Below, one piece after another: positions 57,191-64,000 of a stretch of DNA of 64,000 nucleotides. Below the pieces are notes generated by a model, which had not been told where the DNA came from, did no database searches, and saw nothing but the letters and a program-made list of their open reading frames with translations. The DNA lies in assembly GCF_001421785.1 (NCBI RefSeq), contig NZ_LMLB01000010.1:1-64000 (forward strand), given 5' to 3'. The first letter of the stretch is position 1, and each line of letters begins with the position of its first letter. Position numbers and translations under genes: made by a program. Source of the stretch: Sphingomonas sp. Leaf33 (GTDB lineage Bacteria; Pseudomonadota; Alphaproteobacteria; Sphingomonadales; Sphingomonadaceae).

Positions 57191-58291
57191 CTAGCCGCGG
57201 TAGGGGCGTCCCTCCGCCGCGCCGTGCTTCCGGTAATGCTCCGCCGCGTCCGCACCCGCTGCCGCGACATCGGGGTTGAGGCGGTAATATTCGGCGGCGT
57301 CGAAATCCTGGGGCAGCGGGGGCAGCGCCCGACGCTCGTCCTGCCGGAACATCCGCTTGAGGCCATTCAGCGGCCCGGCCTTCGGCTTGCCCGATGCGAC
57401 CGGCACCGCGGGTTCGCCCAGCAGCGTGTTCGGCTCGGTCCTGCCGGTGGCGATGTTGGTGATCGATCGCAGGTCGAGACGGCCCAGCGGCTCGTCCGAG
57501 AACGCCGGCGTGTAGTAGATGCAGTCCTTGAAATAATAATGCGTGACCTGCGACCAGCGGGTGCGGGTGGGGTCGTTCTGGACGCTGCCGCCGTGGAGCA
57601 GATTGGCCGCCCAGATCAGCGCCTGGCCCTTGCGCGCGATGAACGTCTCGCTCTGGAGCCCGGAGGCATCGACCATCGCGCGCCACACCGGCTCGAACGG
57701 GGTCTGTGCCGACGGCGCCGTGCTGTGCCAGCCCCGCCGCCCGATCATCGCGTTGGTCAGGATCGGCCATTTGTGCGAGCCGGGGTAATAGACCAGCGGC
57801 CCGGCATCGGGATGCGTATCCTCGAACGCCAGCCATACGCCGCACATGAAGCGTTCGGGCTGGCTGGAGAAATGGACGGAATCGGTATGCGGGTGCTGTT
57901 CGGTCCCGACCGGGAAATTGAGCGTCTGGAAGGCAAAGGCCTCTCGCCCGTACAGCCGGCCGAGCAGCGTGGCGACGCCCGGATTGGCGGCGATCGCCTT
58001 CACGTCGGGATCGGTCCGCCACGCGTCCTGCACGCGCAGCGCACCCGGCGTCTTGTTGCTGTCCGCGGTATCCAGGTCGACGCCGAACCCCGCTGTCAGC
58101 CGCGCCTTGATCCGGTCGATCCGGGCGAGAATGTCGGGATCGGGAAAGTCGATGACCGCATAGCCGCGCTCGTTGAGACTGCGCGCGATCTCCTTTTCCC
58201 GGTCGCTCCAGTCAAGCGTGTCGACGAGGGTCGGAAACAGCGGCGATTCCACCAGCGGCACGCCGGGCAGCAGGGACGCAGTCGTCGACAT
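57191..58291 (-). CDS. PhyH-like 2OG-Fe(II) oxygenase with C-terminal surface-locus repeat
   Basis: 366 residues from ATG 58291 (GAGGA upstream; ATGA overlap with the GT2 gene). PhyH core: FPDPDILARIDRIKARLTAGFGVDLD, FQTLNFPVGTEQHPHTDSVHFSS (HxD), FMCGVWLAFEDTHPDAGPLVYYPGSHKWP, KGQALIWAANLLHGGSVQNDPTRTRWSQVTHYYF (distal His, Arg). The last ~37 residues are one repeat: FDAAEYYRLNPDVAAAGADA followed by AEHYRKHGAAEGRPYRG. An oxygenase carrying that repeat links it to the large glycosyltransferases. Likely oxidises a sugar or lipid of the surface glycan. Confidence 0.87.
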   Translation of the reverse strand: MSTTASLLPGVPLVESPLFPTLVDTLDWSDREKEIARSLNERGYAVIDFPDPDILARIDRIKARLTAGFGVDLDTADSNKTPGALRVQDAWRTDPDVKAIAANPGVATLLGRLYGREAFAFQTLNFPVGTEQHPHTDSVHFSSQPERFMCGVWLAFEDTHPDAGPLVYYPGSHKWPILTNAMIGRRGWHSTAPSAQTPFEPVWRAMVDASGLQSETFIARKGQALIWAANLLHGGSVQNDPTRTRWSQVTHYYFKDCIYYTPAFSDEPLGRLDLRSITNIATGRTEPNTLLGEPAVPVASGKPKAGPLNGLKRMFRQDERRALPPLPQDFDAAEYYRLNPDVAAAGADAAEHYRKHGAAEGRPYRG

Positions 58292-60060
58292 CAGGACAGT
58301 CCTCGAAAGTGCATGAGATAGGTTTCGCTCGCGCGGTCGAGCCGTGGGTGGTGCATGCGATCGATCACGCGGGTGGTATCCCACCGTTCCTGCAGCGTCG
58401 CCAGTTCGCGGGTGTAGCGTTCGATATGCTGCGGCGACAGATCCTGTCCGCGGGACTTGCTTTCATGATGGATCAGCACCGCCTGCGGTGCATAGATGTT
58501 GCGCCAGCCAGCCTGGACCAGCTTCAGGCAGAAATCCACATCGTTGTAGGCGATCTGCAGATGGTCGGCGTCGAGCCCGCCGACCGCGGCGAACTTCGTG
58601 CGCTCGACGACCAGGCAGGCGGCCGTGACCGCGCTTGCTTCATGCGGGGCATGGGCCAGCGCGAAATAGCCGGGCTGATCGTCGGGCAGCATCCGGTGCG
58701 GGTGGCCCGCGGCATTGCCCATCCCCATCACGACGCCGGCGTGCTGGATGCTGCGATCGGGGTACAGCAGCTTTGCCCCCACTGCGCCCACCCCGGGGCG
58801 GACGGCGTAGCGCATCAGTTCGCTCAGCCACGCGCCGTCGATGACCTCGGTATCGTTGTTGAGCAGGCACAGATACTGCCCGCGCGCCTGGCCCGCGGCG
58901 AAATTGTTGATCGCGGAATAATTGTAGGGCCGGTCGTACGGCAGGACCGAGACGCGGGCGTCGGCCGTCGTGACGGCGGCGAACCAGGCATGGGTCTCGG
59001 GCTCGACGCTGCCGTTGTCGACGATCAGGACGTCGTAATCGGCATAGTCGGTTTCGCGCAGCAGGCTGCCGACGCAGGCCTCCATCAGCTCGACCCGGTC
59101 GCGGGTGGGTACGATGATCGTCACCGACGGTACGGTGACGGGCAAGGGCCAGCGCACGCGCACCGTGCCGAACGGTCCCACCGCCGCCGTCGCCTGCGCG
59201 CCCGCCAGATGATCGGCGACGACGCGGGCGCGGTCCTCGGGCCCGGTCGTCGGTGCGGACAGCGGCAGGTGGCAGAGGATGTGCGGGATATGACGGATCA
59301 CCGCGCCGGCTTCGGCGGCGGCGGCGAGGACCAGCGCATAGCGGAGGTCGGGCGTCCCGGCCGGTACCCGACCCGCGGCACGGCGCAGCGCCGGCGTCGC
59401 GATCGCGCAGGCGTGCGACAGATAGTCGCTGGCCAGGATCAGCTCGGCATTCCACTGCGGCTTCCACCAGGGGCGCTGCCGCCTGCCCGTCGCATCGATC
59501 GCATCCTCGTCACCGAACAGGATCGTCGCATCGGGGTGGGCGAGAGCGGCGTGGCGATAGCGCGCGATCGCCCAGGGCGGCAGCAGCGCATCGGGGGGCA
59601 TGATGATGGTGAAGCCGCCGTCCGCCGCCGCCAGCGCGTGCTGCACGTCGCCGGCCAAGTGAACGTCGCCCTCGCGCGCCGCCCCTGCCCCGCCGACGAC
59701 GATCAGTTGCAGGCCGGGGTCGCTCTGCGTGCGGATCGATCGCAGCGTGGCGGCCAGCGTCGTGTGATCGGTCCACGCCGCGGCATCGACGACGACGCTG
59801 ATCGTGGGCGCCCCCATCCGCTCCGCCGCGGTACGCGCTAGCGCGGCGACTTCCGGTCGCTCGATCGCCTTGATCCAGAAGCGGTAGCTGTCGGGCAATG
59901 TCGCGCCGGCCGCGTACAGGCGGTTCCTGGCCCGCACCCGACGGCCGCGCAGCCAGCAATAGGCGACGTCGAGCGCCTGCCGCGGCCGGTGGCGCAGCAC
60001 CATCAGGAACAGCGTCAGCCAGGGCGGCGCAGGATCGGTTCGGCTAGGGCTGCGACGCAT
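58291..60060 (-). CDS. Family 2 glycosyltransferase, two GT-A domains
   Basis: 589 residues from ATG 60060. The first GT-A-like domain (about 85-290: PTISVVVDAAAWTDHTTLAATLRSIRTQSDPGLQLIVVGG, ALAHPDATILFGDEDAID) is followed by a canonical GT2 domain (about 320-545: SVTIIVPTRDRVELMEACVGSLLRETDYADYDVLIVDNGS, YNYSAINNFAAGQARGQYLCLLNNDTEVIDGAWLSEL with the DxD-like NNDTE, GAKLLYPDRSIQHAGVVMG, IAYNDVDFCLKL, VLIHHESKSRG). It resembles the GT2 at 61456 in the last 250 residues and both carry H-H-ESKSRG. In one operon with the PhyH-like gene. Confidence 0.88.
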   Translation of the reverse strand: MRRSPSRTDPAPPWLTLFLMVLRHRPRQALDVAYCWLRGRRVRARNRLYAAGATLPDSYRFWIKAIERPEVAALARTAAERMGAPTISVVVDAAAWTDHTTLAATLRSIRTQSDPGLQLIVVGGAGAAREGDVHLAGDVQHALAAADGGFTIIMPPDALLPPWAIARYRHAALAHPDATILFGDEDAIDATGRRQRPWWKPQWNAELILASDYLSHACAIATPALRRAAGRVPAGTPDLRYALVLAAAAEAGAVIRHIPHILCHLPLSAPTTGPEDRARVVADHLAGAQATAAVGPFGTVRVRWPLPVTVPSVTIIVPTRDRVELMEACVGSLLRETDYADYDVLIVDNGSVEPETHAWFAAVTTADARVSVLPYDRPYNYSAINNFAAGQARGQYLCLLNNDTEVIDGAWLSELMRYAVRPGVGAVGAKLLYPDRSIQHAGVVMGMGNAAGHPHRMLPDDQPGYFALAHAPHEASAVTAACLVVERTKFAAVGGLDADHLQIAYNDVDFCLKLVQAGWRNIYAPQAVLIHHESKSRGQDLSPQHIERYTRELATLQERWDTTRVIDRMHHPRLDRASETYLMHFRGLS

Positions 60061-60281
60061 GAGCGGACCAGATGGCGAAGAAATTGGGTGGGGGCCGTAC
60101 CCGCGCGTTCGGGGCACCGGCGGAGCGGCGGTTGCCCGTCATAGCCGTCCGGATGCGCGCCTGCAAAGTCCGCGGACCTCGGCCCGGTGCCGCGCCGCCG
60201 CGCACGATTGCGTCGGCAAGGCGCGCGATGCTAAGGACGCAGGCCTGCGACATGCGCCCTAGCCGGACTTAGCTGTATCCC

Positions 60282-61442
60282 ATGAGTTTCCTTCATTTTC
60301 GAACCGGTCGCCGCGCGCATGTGGCGATCGTGACGCTGCTCGCGACGCTTGGCCTGTCGGCGTGCGCGACGCTGCCGTCGAGCGGCCCGACCGGCAACCA
60401 GATCCGCAAGACGGTCGCGGCGCAGGCATCGGACATCCAGCTGGTCGAAGTGCTCGATGCCCAGGCGTTGCCCGCGGCGCAGGTGGCGGCGCCGTTGCAG
60501 CTCGCCAACCTGCCCCCGCCCCCGACCGATCTGGTCGGACCGGGCGACATCCTCGACATCGCGATCTACGAATCCGGCGTGACGCTGTTCGGCGGCGGCG
60601 GCAGCGCCGCACGACTGTCGGCCGACACGCCGGCGTTCGATTCCTCGGCCAAGGTCGAGCGCATGGGTGGCACGCGGGTCGATGACAGCGGTGCGATCCA
60701 GCTGCCCTATGCCGGACGCCTGCAGGTGGCCGGCCGGAGCGTCAGCGAGGTCGCCGCCATGATCCGCACCGCGCTGCGCGGCTTTTCGCAGAACCCGCAG
60801 ATCGTCGTCACCATCCGCGAGATGATCACCAACAGCGTGATCGTCGGCGGCGAAGTCACGCGGCCCGGCCGCCTGGTGCTGCCGACGAACCGCGAGACGG
60901 TCGCCGATGCCATCGCGCTGGCGGGCGGCTATCGCGGCGATGCCAAGGACCTGGCCGTCCGGATCCAGCGCCGCGACGTGACTGACGAGATCCGGCTGAC
61001 CGATGTCCTGACCGGGCCGGCGGCGGAGCTGCGGGTCTACCCCGGTGACCGCCTGTCGATCGTGCGGTCGCCGCGTACCTTTTCGGTGATGGGTGCGCCA
61101 GGCGTCGTGCAGCTGTTCCCGTTCGGCACGCCCACCGTGTCGCTGGCCGAAGCCATCGCGCAGGCGGGCGGGTCGAACCCGCAGTTCGGCGACCCGGCCG
61201 CGATCTTCGTGTTCCGCTATGTCCCCGATCCGCAGAACGTCCTGCGCCCGGTCGTCTATCACGTGAACATGATGAAGGCCGGCAGCTATTTCCTGGCGCA
61301 GCGCTTTCCCATGCGGGACAAGGACATCGTCTACGTCGGCAATGCGCGCGCCAATCAGCCGAGCAAGCTCGTTCAGATCATCAGCCAGCTGTTCGCGCCG
61401 ATCGTGACGGCCACCAGTGCGGTCCAGATCCTGCGCAACTGA
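60282..61442 (+). CDS. Wza/KpsD-like polysaccharide export outer-membrane lipoprotein
   Basis: 386 residues. Signal with lipobox (VTLLATLGLSACATLPSSGP; Cys about residue 27). Poly_export (PES) domain DLVGPGDILDIAIYESG, QLPYAGRLQVAGRSVSEVAAMIRTALRGFSQNPQIVVTI; SLBB-type domains NSVIVGGEVTRPGRLVLPTNRETVADAIALAGG and FSVMGAPGVVQLFPFGTPTVSLAEAIAQAGG. Forms the outer-membrane exit channel for the polysaccharide delivered by the KpsEMT-like machine 6 kb upstream. Divergent from the GT2 gene with 221 bp between. Confidence 0.93.
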   Translation: MSFLHFRTGRRAHVAIVTLLATLGLSACATLPSSGPTGNQIRKTVAAQASDIQLVEVLDAQALPAAQVAAPLQLANLPPPPTDLVGPGDILDIAIYESGVTLFGGGGSAARLSADTPAFDSSAKVERMGGTRVDDSGAIQLPYAGRLQVAGRSVSEVAAMIRTALRGFSQNPQIVVTIREMITNSVIVGGEVTRPGRLVLPTNRETVADAIALAGGYRGDAKDLAVRIQRRDVTDEIRLTDVLTGPAAELRVYPGDRLSIVRSPRTFSVMGAPGVVQLFPFGTPTVSLAEAIAQAGGSNPQFGDPAAIFVFRYVPDPQNVLRPVVYHVNMMKAGSYFLAQRFPMRDKDIVYVGNARANQPSKLVQIISQLFAPIVTATSAVQILRN

Positions 61443-61455
61443 CGCCGCGCCGCCG

Positions 61456-63000
61456 ATGACGCCACGCCCGGTCCCACGCCAGATCCCACAGGCGTGGCCG
61501 ACCGTGGTGCGTCTGGCGCTGGCCGCGCGTCCGGCGGCGGGCGTGCGCGGCCTGCTGGCGCTGCTGCGGGGCAAGCGCGTGCGGGGATGGAACATCCTGG
61601 CCGCCGCAGCCGCCGCGCATCCGGGCTGGTACGCCGCCTGGATCGCGCACGCCGAGCCTGCCTTGCTGCCGGCGTCGCGATCCGGTGCGTCGGTGCCGGT
61701 CGGGGTATTGCTGATCGGCGGGGACGATGCCGCGACCCGGCAGAGCCTGATCGACGCTTTCGGCGCGGACGTGCCGGTCTTCGTCGACACACTGCCGGCG
61801 GAGCGCCCGGCGTGGCTGTTGCCGATCCGCAGCGGCGACCGGGTGGCACCGGCGCTGGGCGCTGTGCTGGCGGATCGCCTGGCCGACCGTGCAGCGGCGA
61901 TGGTCTATTGGGACGAGGACCGGTGGGACAGTGCCGCGCGCACCGCACCGTGGATCAAGCCCGACTGGGATCCCGTACTGTTCGGCGCGGTGGATGGCCT
62001 GACGAGTGCGTGCGTCGTGCGCGGCGATGGCCTGGATCTGGCCGACCTGACGACCGGCGATGCGCTTGCGCGCCTGGCCGGCAGCGGTGCCCCCCCATGC
62101 CATATCCCGCTGATCCTGACGCATCGAGCGCAGGAGCGACGCGCCTCTGCTCGCGTAGCCCTTCCTGTCCCGCCGGCAAGCATCAGCGTCATCGTGCCCA
62201 CCCGCGACCGGGCGGGCTTGCTCGAAACCTGTCTCGCCGGCTTGGCCGCCACGCGCTTTCCCGGGCCTCACGAGATCATCATCGTCGACAACGACAGTCG
62301 CGAGCCCGAAACGCTGGCGCTGTTCGATCGCGTCACGGCCTCCGGCAGCGCGCGCGTGCTGCGTTATCCGGGCGCGTTCAACTTCGCCGCGATGAACAAC
62401 GCCGCCGCGGCGGTGGCAACGGGCGAGCTGCTGTGCCTGATCAACAACGATATCGAAGTGCGCGATCCCGACTGGCTGCTGCACATGGTGCCGCTGGCAC
62501 TCGATGCGCGGACCGGCGCGGTGGGCGCGCAGATGCTCTACCCCGACGGGACGATCCAGCATGCCGGCGTCGCGCTGGGCATCGGTGGCGCGGCGGGCCA
62601 TGTCGACAAGGGCATGACGCCCGTCCCCGGCGCCTTTGCGCCGTGGCACGCCGAGACGCGGACGGTGTCGGCGGTGACCGCGGCCTGTCTGCTGGTCCGC
62701 GCCGACCGGTTCGCCGCGGTCGGCGGCATGGATGCGGACACGTTCGCGGTCGATTTCAACGATGTCGACCTGTGCCTGCGCCTGGGGGAGCGGGGCTGGC
62801 GAACGGTCTACTGCGCCGAGGCCGTGCTGGTGCATCATGAATCCAAGTCGCGCGGCATCGGCCATGTCGGGGCGGCCCGCACGCGGTTCGACCTGGAACT
62901 GGCGGCTCTGCGCGCGCGCTGGGGGACGCAAAGCGCGATCGACCCGCACCACAGCCCGTTGTTTCGTCGCGAGGCCGAACGATGCCTGCTGGCGTTCTGA
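61456..63000 (+). CDS. Family 2 glycosyltransferase
   Basis: 514 residues from ATG 61456, 13 bp after the export lipoprotein. A poorly conserved N-terminal ~230 residues (WDEDRWDSAARTAPWIKPDWDPVLFGAVDG is GT2-remnant-like) precede a full GT2 domain: SISVIVPTRDRAGLLETCLAGLAATRFPGPHEIIIVDNDSREPETLALF, FNFAAMNNAAAAVATGELLCLINNDIEVRDPDWLLHM, GAQMLYPDGTIQHAGVALGIGG, FNDVDLCLRL, VLVHHESKSRG. Homologous to 58291-60060. Adds a sugar to the surface glycan. Confidence 0.88.
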   Translation: MTPRPVPRQIPQAWPTVVRLALAARPAAGVRGLLALLRGKRVRGWNILAAAAAAHPGWYAAWIAHAEPALLPASRSGASVPVGVLLIGGDDAATRQSLIDAFGADVPVFVDTLPAERPAWLLPIRSGDRVAPALGAVLADRLADRAAAMVYWDEDRWDSAARTAPWIKPDWDPVLFGAVDGLTSACVVRGDGLDLADLTTGDALARLAGSGAPPCHIPLILTHRAQERRASARVALPVPPASISVIVPTRDRAGLLETCLAGLAATRFPGPHEIIIVDNDSREPETLALFDRVTASGSARVLRYPGAFNFAAMNNAAAAVATGELLCLINNDIEVRDPDWLLHMVPLALDARTGAVGAQMLYPDGTIQHAGVALGIGGAAGHVDKGMTPVPGAFAPWHAETRTVSAVTAACLLVRADRFAAVGGMDADTFAVDFNDVDLCLRLGERGWRTVYCAEAVLVHHESKSRGIGHVGAARTRFDLELAALRARWGTQSAIDPHHSPLFRREAERCLLAF

Positions 63001-63764
63001 CCCCGGCCGTGGGTATCCGCGACCTGTCGCAGGTGACGCTGGTCGCGGTGACCGATGTCGCGATCCCTGCGACCGCGCGCGCGGTCGCCCTGTCGCAGGC
63101 CGGGCTGCGGTTCGGCGAGGTGCTGTTCCTGTCCCCCACCCCGCCCCCGCCGGGAACGCCCGCGACCTGGCGCGAAATCGCGCCGCTGGGGTCACGCCAG
63201 GGCTATTCGCGGTTCCTGCTCCACGATCTGGCCGCGCACATCGCCACCGACCATGCGCTGTGCGTGCAGTGGGACGGCTATGTCCTGAACCCCACCGCCT
63301 GGGACCCCGCGTTCCTCGAATACGACTATATCGGCGCGCCTTGGCCGCATTTCGCCGACCGGATGCGGGTGGGCAACGGCGGGTTCTCTCTGCGCTCGAA
63401 ACGGTTGATCGCGGCCTGCCGCGTCCTGCCGGTGACCGACGAGGCGGAGGATATCGCGATCTGTCGCACCCACCGCGCGATGCTGGAGGATCGGTTCGCT
63501 ATCCGTTTCGCGCCCGAAGCGGTCGCGGCGCGCTTCGCCTGGGAACGCGGTGCCCCGAGCGGCGGCGAGTTCGGCTTCCACGGCGCGTTCAACATGGTCG
63601 ACCGCGACGGCGCGCTGGCCGAGCTGCTCGCGACGATCGAGCCGGGCCTGCTCAACCGCCGCGAACACCGCGAACTGCTGCGCGCGGCCCTGCTGCGCGG
63701 CGACTGGCGCCTGGCCCGCGCGGTCTGGCGCCGCCTGCGCGACCCTGCCGGGCGGCGCTACTGA
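62982..63764 (+). CDS. DUF5672-family protein
   Basis: 260 residues from ATG 62982, overlapping the end of the GT2 gene by 19 bp. Pattern QVTLVAVTDVAIPATARAVALSQAGLRFGEVLFLS, YSRFLLHDLAAHIATDHALCVQWDGYVLNPTAWDPAFLEYDYIGAPWP, RMRVGNGGFSLRSKRLI, FGFHGAFNMV is that of DUF5672, a domain common in glycan loci and resembling GT-A fold transferases: W-D-G-Y and NGGFSLRS are typical nucleotide-sugar-site features. A glycosyltransferase-like role is likely. Confidence 0.8.
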   Translation: MPAGVLTPAVGIRDLSQVTLVAVTDVAIPATARAVALSQAGLRFGEVLFLSPTPPPPGTPATWREIAPLGSRQGYSRFLLHDLAAHIATDHALCVQWDGYVLNPTAWDPAFLEYDYIGAPWPHFADRMRVGNGGFSLRSKRLIAACRVLPVTDEAEDIAICRTHRAMLEDRFAIRFAPEAVAARFAWERGAPSGGEFGFHGAFNMVDRDGALAELLATIEPGLLNRREHRELLRAALLRGDWRLARAVWRRLRDPAGRRY

Positions 63765-64000
63765 CCGGATGCGAGCGGGGCGGCCCGGTGCCACGCGCCG
63801 CCGCCGCCGCCGTGATACGTCTCGGCCCCCAGGACGTAATTCTGCCCGCATGTCGGGCAGCGGAACCGATAGAGCAGGATGTCGTCGAGCGGACCGGTCT
63901 CGGTCAGCGCCGCGAAGGGGAGCGTGCCCTTCATCGGCCCGGCATCGATCTCCTCGACATCGCCATCGGCCACCGCCTGCCGGATCGTGGCGATGGCCCG
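63758..64000 (-). CDS. Hypothetical protein with CPxC motif, partial at right edge
   Basis: The minus-strand frame is open from the right edge to a stop at 63758-63760, at least 80 residues; its true start is outside. The visible part reads IRQAVADGDVEEIDAGPMKG, then FAALTETGPLDDILLYRFRCPTCGQNYVLGAETYHGGGG, with one CPxC pair, which may bind zinc. No family recognised. It overlaps the convergent DUF5672-like gene by 7 bp. Confidence 0.6.
   Translation of the reverse strand, partial: RAIATIRQAVADGDVEEIDAGPMKGTLPFAALTETGPLDDILLYRFRCPTCGQNYVLGAETYHGGGGGAWHRAAPLASGQ

Noticed and set aside
55169..58321. Plus-strand open frame of about 1050 codons opposite the FkbH-like and PhyH-like genes
   Set aside because: Spans two real minus-strand genes with clear motifs and shows no recognisable domain itself.
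60061..60281. Small open frames between the GT2 and Wza-like genes
   Set aside because: Short, overlapping in several frames, no ribosome-binding site and Arg/Ala-rich composition typical of GC-rich noise; nothing else evident in the 221 bp.

Overview
The window looks like a chromosomal segment of a high-GC alphaproteobacterium, most likely a sphingomonad. I infer this from the strong G/C third-position bias, gene families typical of Sphingomonadaceae (SPINDLY-type O-GlcNAc transferases, RTX proteins, repeat-fronted glycosyltransferases, PF13759-type TPR oxygenases) and the prevalence of ATGA/GTGA start-stop overlaps. No rRNA, tRNA, CRISPR array, integrase or transposase was recognised.

Layout. 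(1) 1-6958, minus strand: a tightly overlapping type IV secretion operon, virB2-B3-B4-B6-B8-B9-B10, with virB10 cut by the left edge. (2) 7000-30532: an accessory island rich in peptide- or protein-modifying enzymes. It holds an Asp/Asn beta-hydroxylase, a sulfotransferase, an asparagine-synthetase homologue, a DCC-type thiol oxidoreductase with membrane partners, a TPR-2OG oxygenase, two HPr-kinase-like proteins around a PqqD-like protein, two paralogous PRMT-like methyltransferases, an O-GlcNAc transferase, two phytanoyl-CoA-dioxygenase-like proteins, a further 2OG oxygenase and an ABC exporter. A 44-residue peptide at 27855-27989 has the layout of a paeninodin-type lasso peptide precursor. 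Its predicted core is GFPNRGGDGGRFVDCTKS: Gly1, Asp8, Thr at -2, C-terminal Ser. (3) 30782-37687, minus strand: a 2301-residue RTX protein with a serralysin-type zinc-protease domain, a PPC-like domain and four exact-length 40-residue C-terminal repeats. (4) 38036-63764: a cell-surface polysaccharide locus with very large multi-domain glycosyltransferases (RgpF, GT4, GT2), an epimerase, methyltransferases, an FkbH-like protein, a PhyH-like oxygenase and an ABC-dependent capsule exporter (KpsE/M/T-like plus a Wza/KpsD-like lipoprotein). A gene entering from the right edge closes the window.

How the parts may work together. In the island I propose a lasso-type RiPP system: precursor (27855), PqqD-like leader-binding B1 (16530), AsnB-like cyclase C (10665), ABC exporter D (28808) and kinases (15694, 16834) acting on the C-terminal Ser. 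The usual transglutaminase-fold B2 protease is not visible. The core carries an RGG motif, the classic PRMT substrate, and two PRMT-like enzymes lie in the island. In the polysaccharide region, one degenerate repeat (F-D-x3-Y ... P-D-V/D-L ... H-Y-x3-G-x2-E-G-R) occurs in six otherwise unrelated proteins: the RTX protein, three giant glycosyltransferases, a methyltransferase and a PhyH oxygenase. It may be a shared docking module linking the surface protein and its glycan machinery. All functions are inferred from sequence pattern only; no database search was possible.
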